64,000 nucleotides of DNA from Candidatus Thorarchaeota archaeon (GTDB lineage Archaea > Asgardarchaeota > Thorarchaeia > Thorarchaeales > Thorarchaeaceae), in NCBI GenBank assembly GCA_016933575.1, contig JAFGAR010000081.1, positions 124,001 through 188,000 on the forward strand. The letters are read 5' to 3'. Each line of letters opens with the position of its first letter. The stretch's first letter is position 1. This document shows positions 8,611 to 17,014 of this stretch, piece after piece. The position numbers were made by a program, and so were the translations under genes. The notes under the pieces were generated by a model that saw only the letters and a list, made by a program, of their open reading frames with translations, was not told where the DNA came from and ran no database searches.

Positions 8611-9030
8611 ATGGCCAAATTCAGAGCGGATCACTATCTAATTGCAGAATTTGAAACTACACCTGATACCAAAAAGGTAGGAGAGAACGTCCTAGCCGCC
8701 TTAAAGGAACTTTCTGAGATGAAGGATCTTGCCATTGTATCTAAACGCATGGAAGGAAAATCTTGGTCCGAAATAGTAGGTCGTATCGATATTCCAGCTG
8801 GCTCGAAAGCATTCTGGGCGATGATTAAGAAGGAACTATCTGAGCGAGAGCCATATCACCTCTTCATCCGTTTTGATATGAATGCAGAAGGAGCAAATAT
8901 TGACGAAGCTCGTTCAGCTGTGAAATCTTGGATAGAAACCAATATTGTTCCGAAAATTAAGGCTAAGACCTCAATCAAGAGTTTGAAAGTACTTCAACCA
9001 AATGAGGTCTATATGCCCAAACTTGACTAG
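8611..9030 (+). CDS. Conserved-looking small protein of unknown function
   Basis: A 139-residue soluble protein that I do not recognise. It starts with ATG after an ACGGAGAC ribosome site. The sequence alternates strands and helices (YLIAEFETTPDT, ENVLAALKELSEM, YHLFIRFDMNA, KSWIETNIVPKIK) in a pattern that could be a ferredoxin-like alpha/beta fold. No cysteine, metal or nucleotide motif is present. It has its own leader after the phosphatidyltransferase gene and is convergent with the beta-propeller gene, which starts its stop codon five bases further on. Confidence 0.6.
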   Translation: MAKFRADHYLIAEFETTPDTKKVGENVLAALKELSEMKDLAIVSKRMEGKSWSEIVGRIDIPAGSKAFWAMIKKELSEREPYHLFIRFDMNAEGANIDEARSAVKSWIETNIVPKIKAKTSIKSLKVLQPNEVYMPKLD

Positions 9031-9035
9031 ATCTC

Positions 9036-10049
9036 TCACTCTTCTAATACATCAATGATGTGCAAATTGCTACCTACTGCTTGCACAATCTCGTATCGAT
9101 TATCTCCATCTATATCCCCGGCGGCAACAATGGATTCCGTCGATTTCTTGGTTGTCTTGAGCGTGGTTTCCTCATTGATTCGATTTCCGATCAATGAGAG
9201 TATCGCAATTGTAGAGTTTGCATGACTCACAACCATCTGTCCCTGTTGATGGTCCAAATCCCAAAATTTACCCATTCTAATCGAGCTCACTGGACTTGGC
9301 GCTCGTATAGAATCTAGTTTTTCCATCGTACCTTTTACAAATCCGAATAGACTGAGTGTACGACCATCCGAGACAGTAAGTGTTTCATAATTCTCATCGT
9401 TGGTGATATCGCCTGTAGCTACTAGACCAACCTCACCACCAACACTGATCTTTGCTCGTTCATGTAGTCGATCATCTGCATATTGATAGATGTAAAAATA
9501 ACCCGAGTCATCTCCAAACACGAAACGACTGTACGGCATCCCCTTGGTCATCAGAGGTCGTATCGATAGTACGGGTCTCTCAAGTACCTTATGCGCGAGT
9601 TTATCGAGAGCAACATCATACCACCCATAACACCTCATACTACCATCACTGGTTGATACCACAACTTCAGAGCTCTCATCATCAAGGACGTTTAAGACTG
9701 CAATTGCTGTTGTTAGACTACCTAGAGGAGTTGATGCTTTGACACTAATACTATCATCCATGTACACAAATACGCGCAGGATGTTGTCAAGCCCCCCCAT
9801 TACAAAATCCGGTATACCATCGCCAGTCACATCTCCTATTCCGATGGCAGCTAATGGCGGGAGTCCTCCTATGTTACACCGCTCTTTGAGCGGTTTTTTA
9901 TCATCACGATTGAAATCATATACTCTTACATCGCCATTAAGCGTGGTAGTGATTATATTGGTCGTTCCATCTCTCTGTAGGTCCACAAGCTCGACAGATG
10001 TAATTGCTTCCTTGAAAGCAACTTTTGCAGCAATGTCTAGCTTAGTCAT
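9036..10049 (-). CDS. Cytosolic FG-GAP/VCBS-type beta-propeller protein
   Basis: A 337-residue protein built of repeated beta-blade units of about 45-50 residues. Asp-rich loops of the FG-GAP/VCBS kind recur: DLQRDGTTNI near residue 24, GDVTGDGIPDFVMGG near 71, NDENYETL near 215 and GDIDGDNRYEIV near 313. There is no signal peptide or membrane segment, so it should fold in the cytosol, unlike most bacterial FG-GAP proteins. Eukaryotic cytosolic propellers of similar plan act as scaffolds (for example ITFG2 or BBS subunits); any link to these is speculation. It is convergent with the preceding gene. Confidence 0.7.
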   Translation of the reverse strand: MTKLDIAAKVAFKEAITSVELVDLQRDGTTNIITTTLNGDVRVYDFNRDDKKPLKERCNIGGLPPLAAIGIGDVTGDGIPDFVMGGLDNILRVFVYMDDSISVKASTPLGSLTTAIAVLNVLDDESSEVVVSTSDGSMRCYGWYDVALDKLAHKVLERPVLSIRPLMTKGMPYSRFVFGDDSGYFYIYQYADDRLHERAKISVGGEVGLVATGDITNDENYETLTVSDGRTLSLFGFVKGTMEKLDSIRAPSPVSSIRMGKFWDLDHQQGQMVVSHANSTIAILSLIGNRINEETTLKTTKKSTESIVAAGDIDGDNRYEIVQAVGSNLHIIDVLEE

Positions 10050-10182
10050 TATTCCGAGGGCCTCTTAAAATTGGAGCATGATGGAGTAGGTTGAGGTTCT
10101 TGATACCATTTAAGAGTTCTTAGATTGTTGCTAGTTCCCCTGAACTTATGTGCTTAAGTCTGAGAATATGGGACTTGATAGT

Positions 10183-10725
10183 ATGAGCAAAGAGGAACAA
10201 TTGCCAATCCTTGACACCAAAGAGTGGACCAGCACTCCAGAGACCGTTGCAGACGAACTCAGGTCTTTTGTTAAAGAATTCGAGTTGTTTACGCCTGAGC
10301 TCTTTGCTGAAGTCAATTTTCATCTCCTACGACAATCTGGTCTTACAAAAAGCAGCCGACAAGCATTGTGCGAAATATCCATCTTCAATAAGACTTGTCC
10401 CAAGTGTGAACTTCTGTACAGTGCCAAGAAATGTCCTCTCTGGTCCCGACTCTACAAAATAGTGACTTGGGATATAGTCGAAAGAGCGCCTCCTTGTATT
10501 CGATTAGCCTTTGCAAAAAAGACAATAAAGACTGTGACTAACTATCTTGTTGCTGTTAATCTGGTGAGCCCACCTTTTTTCAAATCCCGCGGAGCACCAT
10601 CCTGTAATGCAATGCGAAGATGGGGGTATTGCCATCCCAATGAATATTGCAAAGCAATGGAGACCGATAACACATTCGAATACAATGCTGCACGAGAACG
10701 AGTGAAATTATCACGGGCTCTCTAA
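10183..10725 (+). CDS. Putative Fe-S protein resembling the primase large-subunit C-terminal domain
   Basis: A 180-residue cysteine-rich protein. Its C-terminal half has APPCIRLAF followed about 40 residues later by APSCNAMRRWGYCHPNEYC, which resembles the four-cysteine Fe-S cluster domain of archaeal/eukaryotic primase large subunit (PriL) in motif order. The helical region between the first and second cysteines is much shorter than in PriL. A second cysteine group, CPKC with a further Cys nine residues on, precedes it and could bind zinc. ATG at 10183 is chosen (GGGAC upstream); GTG at 10150 is possible. The PriL relation is a motif-level inference. Confidence 0.5.
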   Translation: MSKEEQLPILDTKEWTSTPETVADELRSFVKEFELFTPELFAEVNFHLLRQSGLTKSSRQALCEISIFNKTCPKCELLYSAKKCPLWSRLYKIVTWDIVERAPPCIRLAFAKKTIKTVTNYLVAVNLVSPPFFKSRGAPSCNAMRRWGYCHPNEYCKAMETDNTFEYNAARERVKLSRAL

Positions 10726-10791
10726 TCAAAGGATTCAAGTCATGGCTTAAATACTGCTCCAGACCTATGAGAAGACACGGGGCAGGTCATT

Positions 10792-12300
10792 GTGATCGAC
10801 GAAATCAATGTTGAACATGTTCAACTCATTCGCTTGACTGGACTTAGAGAGGATCTTCTTCAAAATGCCCGTGTGGAGAATGGGACGTCTTGGAGTAATA
10901 TCTCTCAGACTATCAGTGAACATGAACGTATTATTTCAATGGGCGAAAGGCATAGTAGACAAAAAGCAATTCAAGATCCTGTTCATGGGGCGATTATTTT
11001 AGAACCCTGGGAACTCGACACGATTTCTACTTGGGAGATGCTCAGACTCAGATATGTAATGCAACTTGGCCCTGCTCACATAGTTTATCCTGGAGCCACG
11101 CATACACGCTTTCAACACTGTCTGGGAACTAACTTTCTTGCTCAGAAATCAATACGAGTTGTGAATTATTGCGAAGACCTTGATACAGCGTGTTTTGTCC
11201 CCTTCTCCGGTCTCCTTGATGATTATCAAAAGAAGCTATTCAGAGCTGCAGCATTACTTCATGATGTTGGTCATCCACCAACTTCTCACACAATAGAGTA
11301 CGCCCTAGAATCTTGGGCAAATCTTGACCACACAGACTTGGGCGAATTCCTGATTCTACATAGCGGTCTTACTGACGTACTCAAACAGAATGATATTGAA
11401 CCAATTGATGTTGTAAACATACTGAAGAAGCGTACGAAAGACCCGATTATGCTACTCTTGAATGAGTTTCTTGACCACCCCTTGGATATTGACAAGACCG
11501 ATTATCTCATCAGAGATGCGTATTTCAGTGGAGTCCAGCTCGGGGTCTTTCCCGCAGAACGTGTTTTACTTACCAATCGTGTAGTCCTCGATAAGAATGG
11601 GAAATATGTCCGTGCATTTATGTTGAAAGCCATCCATTCTCTGGAAGCCCTCATGTTAAGTCGGAATTGGATGTTCTCAGACCTCTATTTGCATCACGCA
11701 GTCAAACTGGCTGAGGCGCTCATTTCCAAAGCAACTTACTTCAGAATGGAAGAAGAATCTCTTACTAAGAATGAATGTATTGGATTCTTTACACGAATGA
11801 CAGACAGTGACCTATTTCGGTGGCTTTCAGATTCTGAAATTCCCTTTGTTAGGGAGTATATCTCACGAATAACATATCGACGACTCTTCAAAGTTGCTCT
11901 CTCACGACCCATTATCTCATTTGAGCCGGATGCTCAGAAAGAGATTCTCTCGATGAGAGATAATATCCAGCGGCTTCTCACTCTTGAGGATGAGTTGGCT
12001 GATAAGAGGGGGAGTGTTGTTGTAGATATTGTTATTCCAGAGTTAGGCGAGAAGCTCCTAAGCAAGATCCCACTCTTGATTGGTGGCGAACGGGGGTTCG
12101 ATCTTGTAGCGCTAAATGAACTCCAAGAGGGTCGCCCCCTATTGCAAACGCTGAAACAACAGACACATACAATTCCCTCAGTGCGAGTATATACTGACCC
12201 ATCTATTGCAAGTACTATTCGTAAGAAATTCGAAAAACGATTCCCATTAGCACATATGCCTGAGCATCGAGATGATGAATACGATTTGATTGAGTACTAA
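10792..12300 (+). CDS. HD-domain phosphohydrolase (SAMHD1/dNTPase-like)
   Basis: A 502-residue HD-superfamily protein. It opens the core with QDPVHGAIILEPWE, then HTRFQHCLGT (first metal His), LLHDVGHPPTSHTIEY (the HD pair) and DIDKTDYLIRDAYFSGVQLG (last metal Asp). This is the layout of SAMHD1-like and YdhJ-like proteins, which hydrolyse dNTPs or related nucleotides to nucleosides and triphosphate. The start is GTG. There is no N-terminal SAM domain. Its stop codon overlaps the convergent RNase III-like gene. The exact nucleotide substrate is unknown. Confidence 0.85.
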   Translation: MIDEINVEHVQLIRLTGLREDLLQNARVENGTSWSNISQTISEHERIISMGERHSRQKAIQDPVHGAIILEPWELDTISTWEMLRLRYVMQLGPAHIVYPGATHTRFQHCLGTNFLAQKSIRVVNYCEDLDTACFVPFSGLLDDYQKKLFRAAALLHDVGHPPTSHTIEYALESWANLDHTDLGEFLILHSGLTDVLKQNDIEPIDVVNILKKRTKDPIMLLLNEFLDHPLDIDKTDYLIRDAYFSGVQLGVFPAERVLLTNRVVLDKNGKYVRAFMLKAIHSLEALMLSRNWMFSDLYLHHAVKLAEALISKATYFRMEEESLTKNECIGFFTRMTDSDLFRWLSDSEIPFVREYISRITYRRLFKVALSRPIISFEPDAQKEILSMRDNIQRLLTLEDELADKRGSVVVDIVIPELGEKLLSKIPLLIGGERGFDLVALNELQEGRPLLQTLKQQTHTIPSVRVYTDPSIASTIRKKFEKRFPLAHMPEHRDDEYDLIEY

Positions 12301-12974
12301 AGCAAATGTTTGATACTCTCGCGAACCTTTGGAAATCCATACTCCATTTGGATTATTCCATAGATTGCCTCAATGAGGGTTCCTTTGTCATGTTCAATCT
12401 CTGACTTGCTTGGAGTCGCAGGGTCGAAATGTATCCTATGTTCATAGAGCTGCCATCGGTCGCAGAGGTCCGCCATATGCTGGTTACTGACAATCTCAGC
12501 TTTCTTCTGAGTCAACTGACCGACATCATCCAGATTATTCTGCCAGAGGCGGTATAGTACTCCCATTGAAATCGCTGCATCTCCAAGAAGTGCGAATACT
12601 TTGGCAATCTCACTGACCGATATCAGAGTTACAAACTCATCACTACTTAGAGGAACATCTTTCTCGTTTCGATATTGAATCTCTAGCTCCAAAAACAAGT
12701 TCTTAGTACTTGGTTGAAACATGGCAACTATGAGAAGTTCCTTATTTTTTATCTTGAAGCCGAGTGTTCTTTCAAGTTGTGGAGCAATTCGGTTCTTGAT
12801 ATAATCTGTCTTATCATGAATCTGGAGTATCTGTTCTTCCCATCGATTAAGCTTCTCTGCAAATCGAGTCTTGTTGAATGGATTCTCGTCTTTGGAATGA
12901 CGAATGATCTCTAGCAATTTATCTAACTTCTTCTCAATGTGAATTGGTTTCCATTCAAGGCTTTTCCGACTCAT
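12297..12974 (-). CDS. RNase III-fold protein, divergent
   Basis: A 225-residue protein with an N-terminal helical or coiled stretch of about 80 residues, then what looks like an RNase III domain: KIKNKELLIVAMFQPST (helix corresponding to 'L..AL.H.S'), EIAKVFALLGDAAISMGVLYRLW (the LEFLGDAVL signature with the first Glu replaced by Ala), KAEIVSNQHMADLC and KGTLIEAIYGIIQMEYG (the final E-A-[LI] helix). The central Asp and last Glu are kept. The signature Glu loss leaves catalysis in doubt. No double-stranded RNA binding domain follows. It is 13 bases downstream of the HTH/CARF-like gene on the same strand and probably cotranscribed. Confidence 0.6.
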   Translation of the reverse strand: MSRKSLEWKPIHIEKKLDKLLEIIRHSKDENPFNKTRFAEKLNRWEEQILQIHDKTDYIKNRIAPQLERTLGFKIKNKELLIVAMFQPSTKNLFLELEIQYRNEKDVPLSSDEFVTLISVSEIAKVFALLGDAAISMGVLYRLWQNNLDDVGQLTQKKAEIVSNQHMADLCDRWQLYEHRIHFDPATPSKSEIEHDKGTLIEAIYGIIQMEYGFPKVRESIKHLL

Positions 12975-12987
12975 GATATCTCAACTC

Positions 12988-13770
12988 TCAATAGTAGCTG
13001 AGTTCAGCATTCGAAACATCATATCTAGTAACATGAAACGCAGTAATTGAATACTCTGTTGAAAGCTTAGCCATTGCAAGAGTAATCAACGACGGACCCA
13101 GAGTCAGGTCCATGACCATATCGTGGATGAATATGTTATCAATGATTGCTGCCTCCATAAAATCAACAGTCTGCTGTAAGTGACCGTATTCAGTTGCATC
13201 GTCTGTTCCTGTTACTTCATCAGGCACCTCAATCCACTCAGTAGTCCATCGTCTGAATGCATCATCGGGTATGAACCTATCAACAATTCTCGAAACACCT
13301 CTTGTCCAATGCCTTGCTTCTACAAAGACAAGCAATTTTCTTGGATTGAAATGAGGATTATTCGTCAACCACTGTACAAAGGGTCTTTGATCCTCAGGAC
13401 GGCTCAAAGAAGTAACATACAAAAGGGGTTTTGTTATCCCCAGAGCTCTACGCACCGGATGAATTGCTTTCGGTTCTAATTCAAATAGGCGGTATTGCGA
13501 TTGCTTCCAACTTACAATGATTCCAAGCTCCTCGAGTCTTGTAGTATTGTGATAGAGCTTGGGACTGGTAACCTCGACTTTCTCAATCTCTTTCTTACTT
13601 GCTCCTTCCACCATCTTCTGAGCCTTTATATCAGTGGCAATCTTCTCTCGCAGCTCTGCTCCCGTCTTCAATCCGCCTTCAAGTTGATCCAAGATAATCC
13701 TTCTCGCTCTTACTGTCTCTATCTCTTCCTTGACGAGTTCTTCAACAGTCTTGTTGAGCATTATAACCAT
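12988..13770 (-). CDS. Helix-turn-helix protein with CARF-like C-terminal domain
   Basis: A 260-residue protein. The first ~100 residues form a winged-helix domain ending YHNTTRLEELGIIVSWKQSQYRLFEL. The rest looks like a Rossmann-type sensor: PLLYVTSLSRPEDQRPFVQ as the first strand-loop-helix, KLLVFVEA as the next strand, and near the end MDLTLGPSLITLAMAKLSTEY then ITAFHVTRYD. This strand-D-x-T-x-G-helix-strand ending resembles CARF domains that bind cyclic oligoadenylate. The domain order (HTH first) is the reverse of Csa3. No CRISPR locus is present. The family call is inference; HTH is firmer than CARF. Confidence 0.5.
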   Translation of the reverse strand: MVIMLNKTVEELVKEEIETVRARRIILDQLEGGLKTGAELREKIATDIKAQKMVEGASKKEIEKVEVTSPKLYHNTTRLEELGIIVSWKQSQYRLFELEPKAIHPVRRALGITKPLLYVTSLSRPEDQRPFVQWLTNNPHFNPRKLLVFVEARHWTRGVSRIVDRFIPDDAFRRWTTEWIEVPDEVTGTDDATEYGHLQQTVDFMEAAIIDNIFIHDMVMDLTLGPSLITLAMAKLSTEYSITAFHVTRYDVSNAELSYY

Positions 13771-13811
13771 TCATCCGCGGATATATTAGCTAGTAATTAC
13801 AAGTACTAACC

Positions 13812-13823
13812 TTTTATACTTAT
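13812..13823 (-). promoter_or_regulatory. Probable TATA box of the HTH/CARF-like gene
   Basis: Read on the minus strand the bases are AAGTATAAAAGG, an archaeal TATA-like element about 42 bases upstream of the ATG at 13770. It fits a transcript start near 13788-13792 and a short leader. It lies in the 268-base divergent region shared with the actin gene. Confidence 0.5.
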
Positions 13824-13922
13824 CTAATATAATGTCGAATTAGAGCCTAAAAATGGTCCAAAAAGACGATACAATATACATTCCTAAGATACTTTTCGAA
13901 ATAATCGACACCCGTCCGACGA

Positions 13923-13934
13923 ACCCTTAAATAG
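13923..13934 (+). promoter_or_regulatory. Probable BRE/TATA element of the actin gene
   Basis: The stretch around CCCTTAAATAGA reads as an archaeal TATA box with an upstream purine/C-rich BRE-like flank. A start about 25 bases downstream would give a leader of roughly 80 bases before the ATG at 14039, long for an archaeal gene. The leader contains a GAGCTT-CA-AAGCTC inverted repeat at 13962-13975 that could form a small hairpin or act as an operator. Confidence 0.5.
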
Positions 13935-14038
13935 AATTTGGCAGAAGCCTGTACTAGCAAGGAGCTTCAAAGCTCTGAACTGACGAATCTGAATTTCTGG
14001 ATTTGTCCAAAACTAAATTAAAAAACGAGGACCGAAAA

Positions 14039-15178
14039 ATGGCTGAAGACGAGTTTCTTGGCGCAAAGCCGATTGTCATTGACAACGGCACAGGTTTGAG
14101 CAAGAACGGATACGCCGGCGAAGATCAGCCACGAAGTGTCTGGCCTACCTTGATTGGCTACCCACGATACGAGTCAATCATGACTGATGTTGATCACTAC
14201 ACACGTGACTACTACATTGGTGAAGAGGCTATCAATCTACGTGGTGTCCTACGCCTGGTTTACCCGATCTCTCATGGAATCGTAGAAGACTGGGATGCAA
14301 TCGAGAAGATTTGGAGTTACACCTTCTATAACGACTTGAAGGTAGATCCCAGCGAGAACCCGGTGCTCCTCACTGAAGCACCATTCAACCCCAGAGAGAA
14401 CAGAGAACGCATGGCCTCCGTAATGTTTGACAACTTCGGAGTACCTGCAGTATACGTTGCCACACAGGCAGTACTGTCACTGTACGCATCTGGTCGAACA
14501 ACCGGTCTGGTCATCGACTCTGGTGACGGTGTGACCCACATAGTACCAATCTATGAGGGCTTCTCAATCAATCACGCTATCCGCAGAATTGACTTGGCTG
14601 GAAGAGACATCACTGAATACCTCCGCAGACTACTCAGGCAGAGAGGATACTCCTTCGTGAGTGGTGCAGAGAAAGAGATTGTCAGAGACATCAAAGAGAA
14701 GCTCTGTTATGTAGCTCTCGATCCCGAGAGGGAGCGAACAGTCGCTGACAAGGCTGGTGTCGACAAGCCCTACATGCTCCCTGATGGTGAAGTCATCACT
14801 GTCGGTGCAGAGCGATTCCAGGGTCCAGAGTTGTTCTTCAACCCAAGTGCAATTGGTCTTGACACAATGCCTCTCGATGAGCACATTGTCGAGTCAATCA
14901 AGGCTTGTGATGTCGACTTGCGACGTGACCTATACGCCAACATCGTATTGTCCGGTGGCTCAACCATGTTCCCAGGACTCAAGGAGAGACTCCACAAGGA
15001 GATCACCGAACTAGTCCCAGAGAACATCGAAGTCCGAATCATTGCTCCTCCAGAGAGACAGTACTCTGTCTGGATTGGTGGTAGCATTCTTGGCTCACTC
15101 AAGACATTCCAGAAGATGTGGGTGTCAAAGAAGGAGTTCGAAGAAGTCGGACCCGAAGTGATACACCGCTGTATCTAG
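14039..15178 (+). CDS. Actin (Asgard lokiactin family)
   Basis: A 379-residue actin close in length and sequence to eukaryotic actin. The ATP-binding phosphate loops are intact: DNGTG at residues 15-19 and DSGDG near 160, with [11 protein letters not shown] and the adenosine-side motifs later. The subdomain-2 stretch with [23 protein letters not shown] matches the eukaryotic D-loop region and its flank. The C-terminus [19 protein letters not shown] matches the conserved actin end. Asgard actins form filaments regulated by profilin and gelsolin; a gelsolin is encoded at 33927. ATG 14039 with GAGG upstream is preferred over a TTG at 14003 because it gives the normal actin N-terminus. Confidence 0.97.
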   Translation: MAEDEFLGAKPIVIDNGTGLSKNGYAGEDQPRSVWPTLIGYPRYESIMTDVDHYTRDYYIGEEAINLRGVLRLVYPISHGIVEDWDAIEKIWSYTFYNDLKVDPSENPVLLTEAPFNPRENRERMASVMFDNFGVPAVYVATQAVLSLYASGRTTGLVIDSGDGVTHIVPIYEGFSINHAIRRIDLAGRDITEYLRRLLRQRGYSFVSGAEKEIVRDIKEKLCYVALDPERERTVADKAGVDKPYMLPDGEVITVGAERFQGPELFFNPSAIGLDTMPLDEHIVESIKACDVDLRRDLYANIVLSGGSTMFPGLKERLHKEITELVPENIEVRIIAPPERQYSVWIGGSILGSLKTFQKMWVSKKEFEEVGPEVIHRCI

Positions 15179-15194
15179 TACATACACAGTTTAA

Positions 15195-15237
15195 CGAAGG
15201 TGGGCTTCGTGCCCCCTTCGCTCTCTTGTTTTTGACA
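15195..15237 (+). terminator. Hairpin terminator after the actin gene
   Basis: CGAAGG-T-GGGC (15195-15205) pairs with GCCC-CCTTCG (15211-15220) around a five-base TTCGT loop, giving a ten-pair stem with one bulged T. A T-rich run (TTGTTTTTG) follows. It starts 17 bases after the actin stop. GC-rich hairpin plus T-tract terminators are less usual in archaea than plain T-runs. It may also stabilise the mRNA end. Confidence 0.7.
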
Positions 15238-15239
15238 AT

Positions 15240-15767
15240 TTATCCCACAAGAAAATCATCCGTGGATTCGCTCTCATTATTTTCATCTGCCCATAATTCA
15301 AGAGGTTTGGGAGGTTTCACCACTTTCAAAATGATAACTCCACCAATGAGCAACAGTGGTATTGGAACATCAGCTATCTGGATCATACCATATAACAAAC
15401 CATTGAATAAGTGGTACATCATAATACTGAATTGCCAAAGTTCACTTATCACTCCGATATACAGAGCACGACGTATTGTTGATTTTCTAGTATAACATCT
15501 ATACATTTCAAAGACAAACCAAAAACGTAGTAGCGTATTGATTGGATAACTCAGCAACAGAAAAGGTGCGAAGATGAAGTATGGCATCACGTTGGAATAA
15601 TGTACCCACGTCAGAGAAGACATCCATATCACAAAGATACCATCAGAGGGCTCGAAATATCGAGTAAACGTATACGGAGTAAAGAGTGCAACAACCGCCA
15701 TTATGATTGCAATAATCTTTGCTCTAGTGCCTAGATTTAGACGGAAACACTCTCTATCTTCTCCCAT
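15240..15767 (-). CDS. Multi-pass membrane protein, unknown
   Basis: A 175-residue hydrophobic protein with about four membrane segments (IIAIIMAVVALFTPYTF, VMPYFIFAPFLLLSYPI, LWQFSIMMYHLFNGLLYGM and PIPLLLIGGVIILKVV) and a short acidic, serine-rich C-terminal tail. I recognise no family motif. It is convergent with actin, beyond the terminator hairpin, and has its own upstream region. The composition supports a real membrane gene rather than chance. Confidence 0.6.
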   Translation of the reverse strand: MGEDRECFRLNLGTRAKIIAIIMAVVALFTPYTFTRYFEPSDGIFVIWMSSLTWVHYSNVMPYFIFAPFLLLSYPINTLLRFWFVFEMYRCYTRKSTIRRALYIGVISELWQFSIMMYHLFNGLLYGMIQIADVPIPLLLIGGVIILKVVKPPKPLELWADENNESESTDDFLVG

Positions 15768-16011
15768 TTTCCTAACCTGTTTCTAATCAACATATACTTC
15801 AGATAAATCCATTCTTTTTTCTTCTCATTCCTGTCTTTTCCTAAATCTTCTCTTTGCATTTATGTGAACTGCTATAATCTAATTCTATTGATTAAAGAGA
15901 ACTAGAATGGACGTTGTTAGTATAAAACTGGAAATAAGAAAATTCCACGAGACAAATTCTAATGCACGTACCTAGTTAATCTACGAATAAAGCATATGAC
16001 AGTCGCATTTT

Positions 16012-16488
16012 TCATGTCTTGCCCCAGCCAGGTAATTGGCTAGCTTGCTTAATCCAACTAACGAGTTGAGCTTCGTTAATCTCATCATTCTCGTAGATGT
16101 TGAGGTAGCGCACATTCTTGTCCTTAGACTCACCTGGCGGGAGAGGACTTAATGACACGCCGTTGAAGAAAGCAACTTTGATGTACTTTGTGAAACAATG
16201 GTAGTTGAGGAACCAGCCCTGGCCTTCCATACCATAAAACGGTGAATTCCACCTGACTGCTTTACGAACGTTGGGGACTGTACGTGTGATGAGTGCATCA
16301 AGGCGTCGTCCTACATCGCGTTTCCAGCCAGGTATAGCTTCTATATAGGCCTGTACAGGCGCGTCTCCATCGCCCTTCGCAATTTGGGGATTACCACCTG
16401 CGAGGAGAGCTGGTTTTGTGATGATGCCCTTTTTTTGAACTTTCTTTGCGACCTTAACTGATTTATCGGACATTTTGTTTGTCATCAT
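16012..16488 (-). CDS. DUF1801/YdhG-like protein
   Basis: A 158-residue protein with the YdhG/DUF1801 core: AYIEAIPGWKRDVGRRLDALI, VRKAVRWNSPFYGMEGQGWFLNYHCF and a VAFFNGVSLSP strand. The molecular role of the family is not established; it has a Bet v1-unrelated small alpha/beta fold similar to FrataxinYjbR-like domains. A lysine-rich N-terminal 20 residues precedes the domain. The gene is more GC-rich than its very AT-rich flanks, and the family is mainly bacterial, so horizontal transfer is possible. Confidence 0.75.
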   Translation of the reverse strand: MMTNKMSDKSVKVAKKVQKKGIITKPALLAGGNPQIAKGDGDAPVQAYIEAIPGWKRDVGRRLDALITRTVPNVRKAVRWNSPFYGMEGQGWFLNYHCFTKYIKVAFFNGVSLSPLPPGESKDKNVRYLNIYENDEINEAQLVSWIKQASQLPGWGKT

Positions 16489-17014
16489 GCTAGCTCCAAA
16501 TGACCATCTTGTTATTAAATATAGTTAATTCTAGAGTATTTTAAGAATCTGCTATAGGCAGAAATCCATACCTGAAACAATACCAATCTGGAATTAGGCA
16601 AACAAATTACTCTTCAAACATCACTATCTATCCATCTTCTTAAGCATCAATTTCAGATATTTCGCATTACTATTGATCTCTCTTATTCACCTCTTGAGAT
16701 TTTGATTTTAAACTATGTGAGAATCCATCAGGATTGCTCGTTAAATATTATAATCCAGATATTTTATCTTTTTTAATGGAAGATGAATTTGATAGAAACT
16801 CTCCCCTGGATGGAGTTCTTGCCGCTAGTCATAGACGAGGAGAGGATGCCAAGTCCCTGAGAATTGTTCACATTCAAGACTCATATTTCAATAATTAGAC
16901 AGATTGCTTTCTTAGTGAGATGTAAGATTGTTCGTCGCTTCCTAGACTCCCATTATTACTTTGACGAATGTCTTCTCTCTTGACATTCTAGCAATCATTG
17001 GAACCCACGTTGTC
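16489..17014. other. 526-base region without a supported gene
   Basis: This AT-rich stretch holds no recognisable RNA or known protein. The only item of note is a 40-codon frame from ATG 16776 to TAG 16896-16898 on the plus strand with no clear ribosome site; its codon content is unremarkable and I do not call it. It separates the DUF1801 gene from the convergently placed end of the metallophosphoesterase gene. Confidence 0.5.

Noticed and set aside
16776-16898. 40-codon frame in the 16.5-17 kb gap
   Set aside because: Short, no clear ribosome site and no similarity that I recognise.
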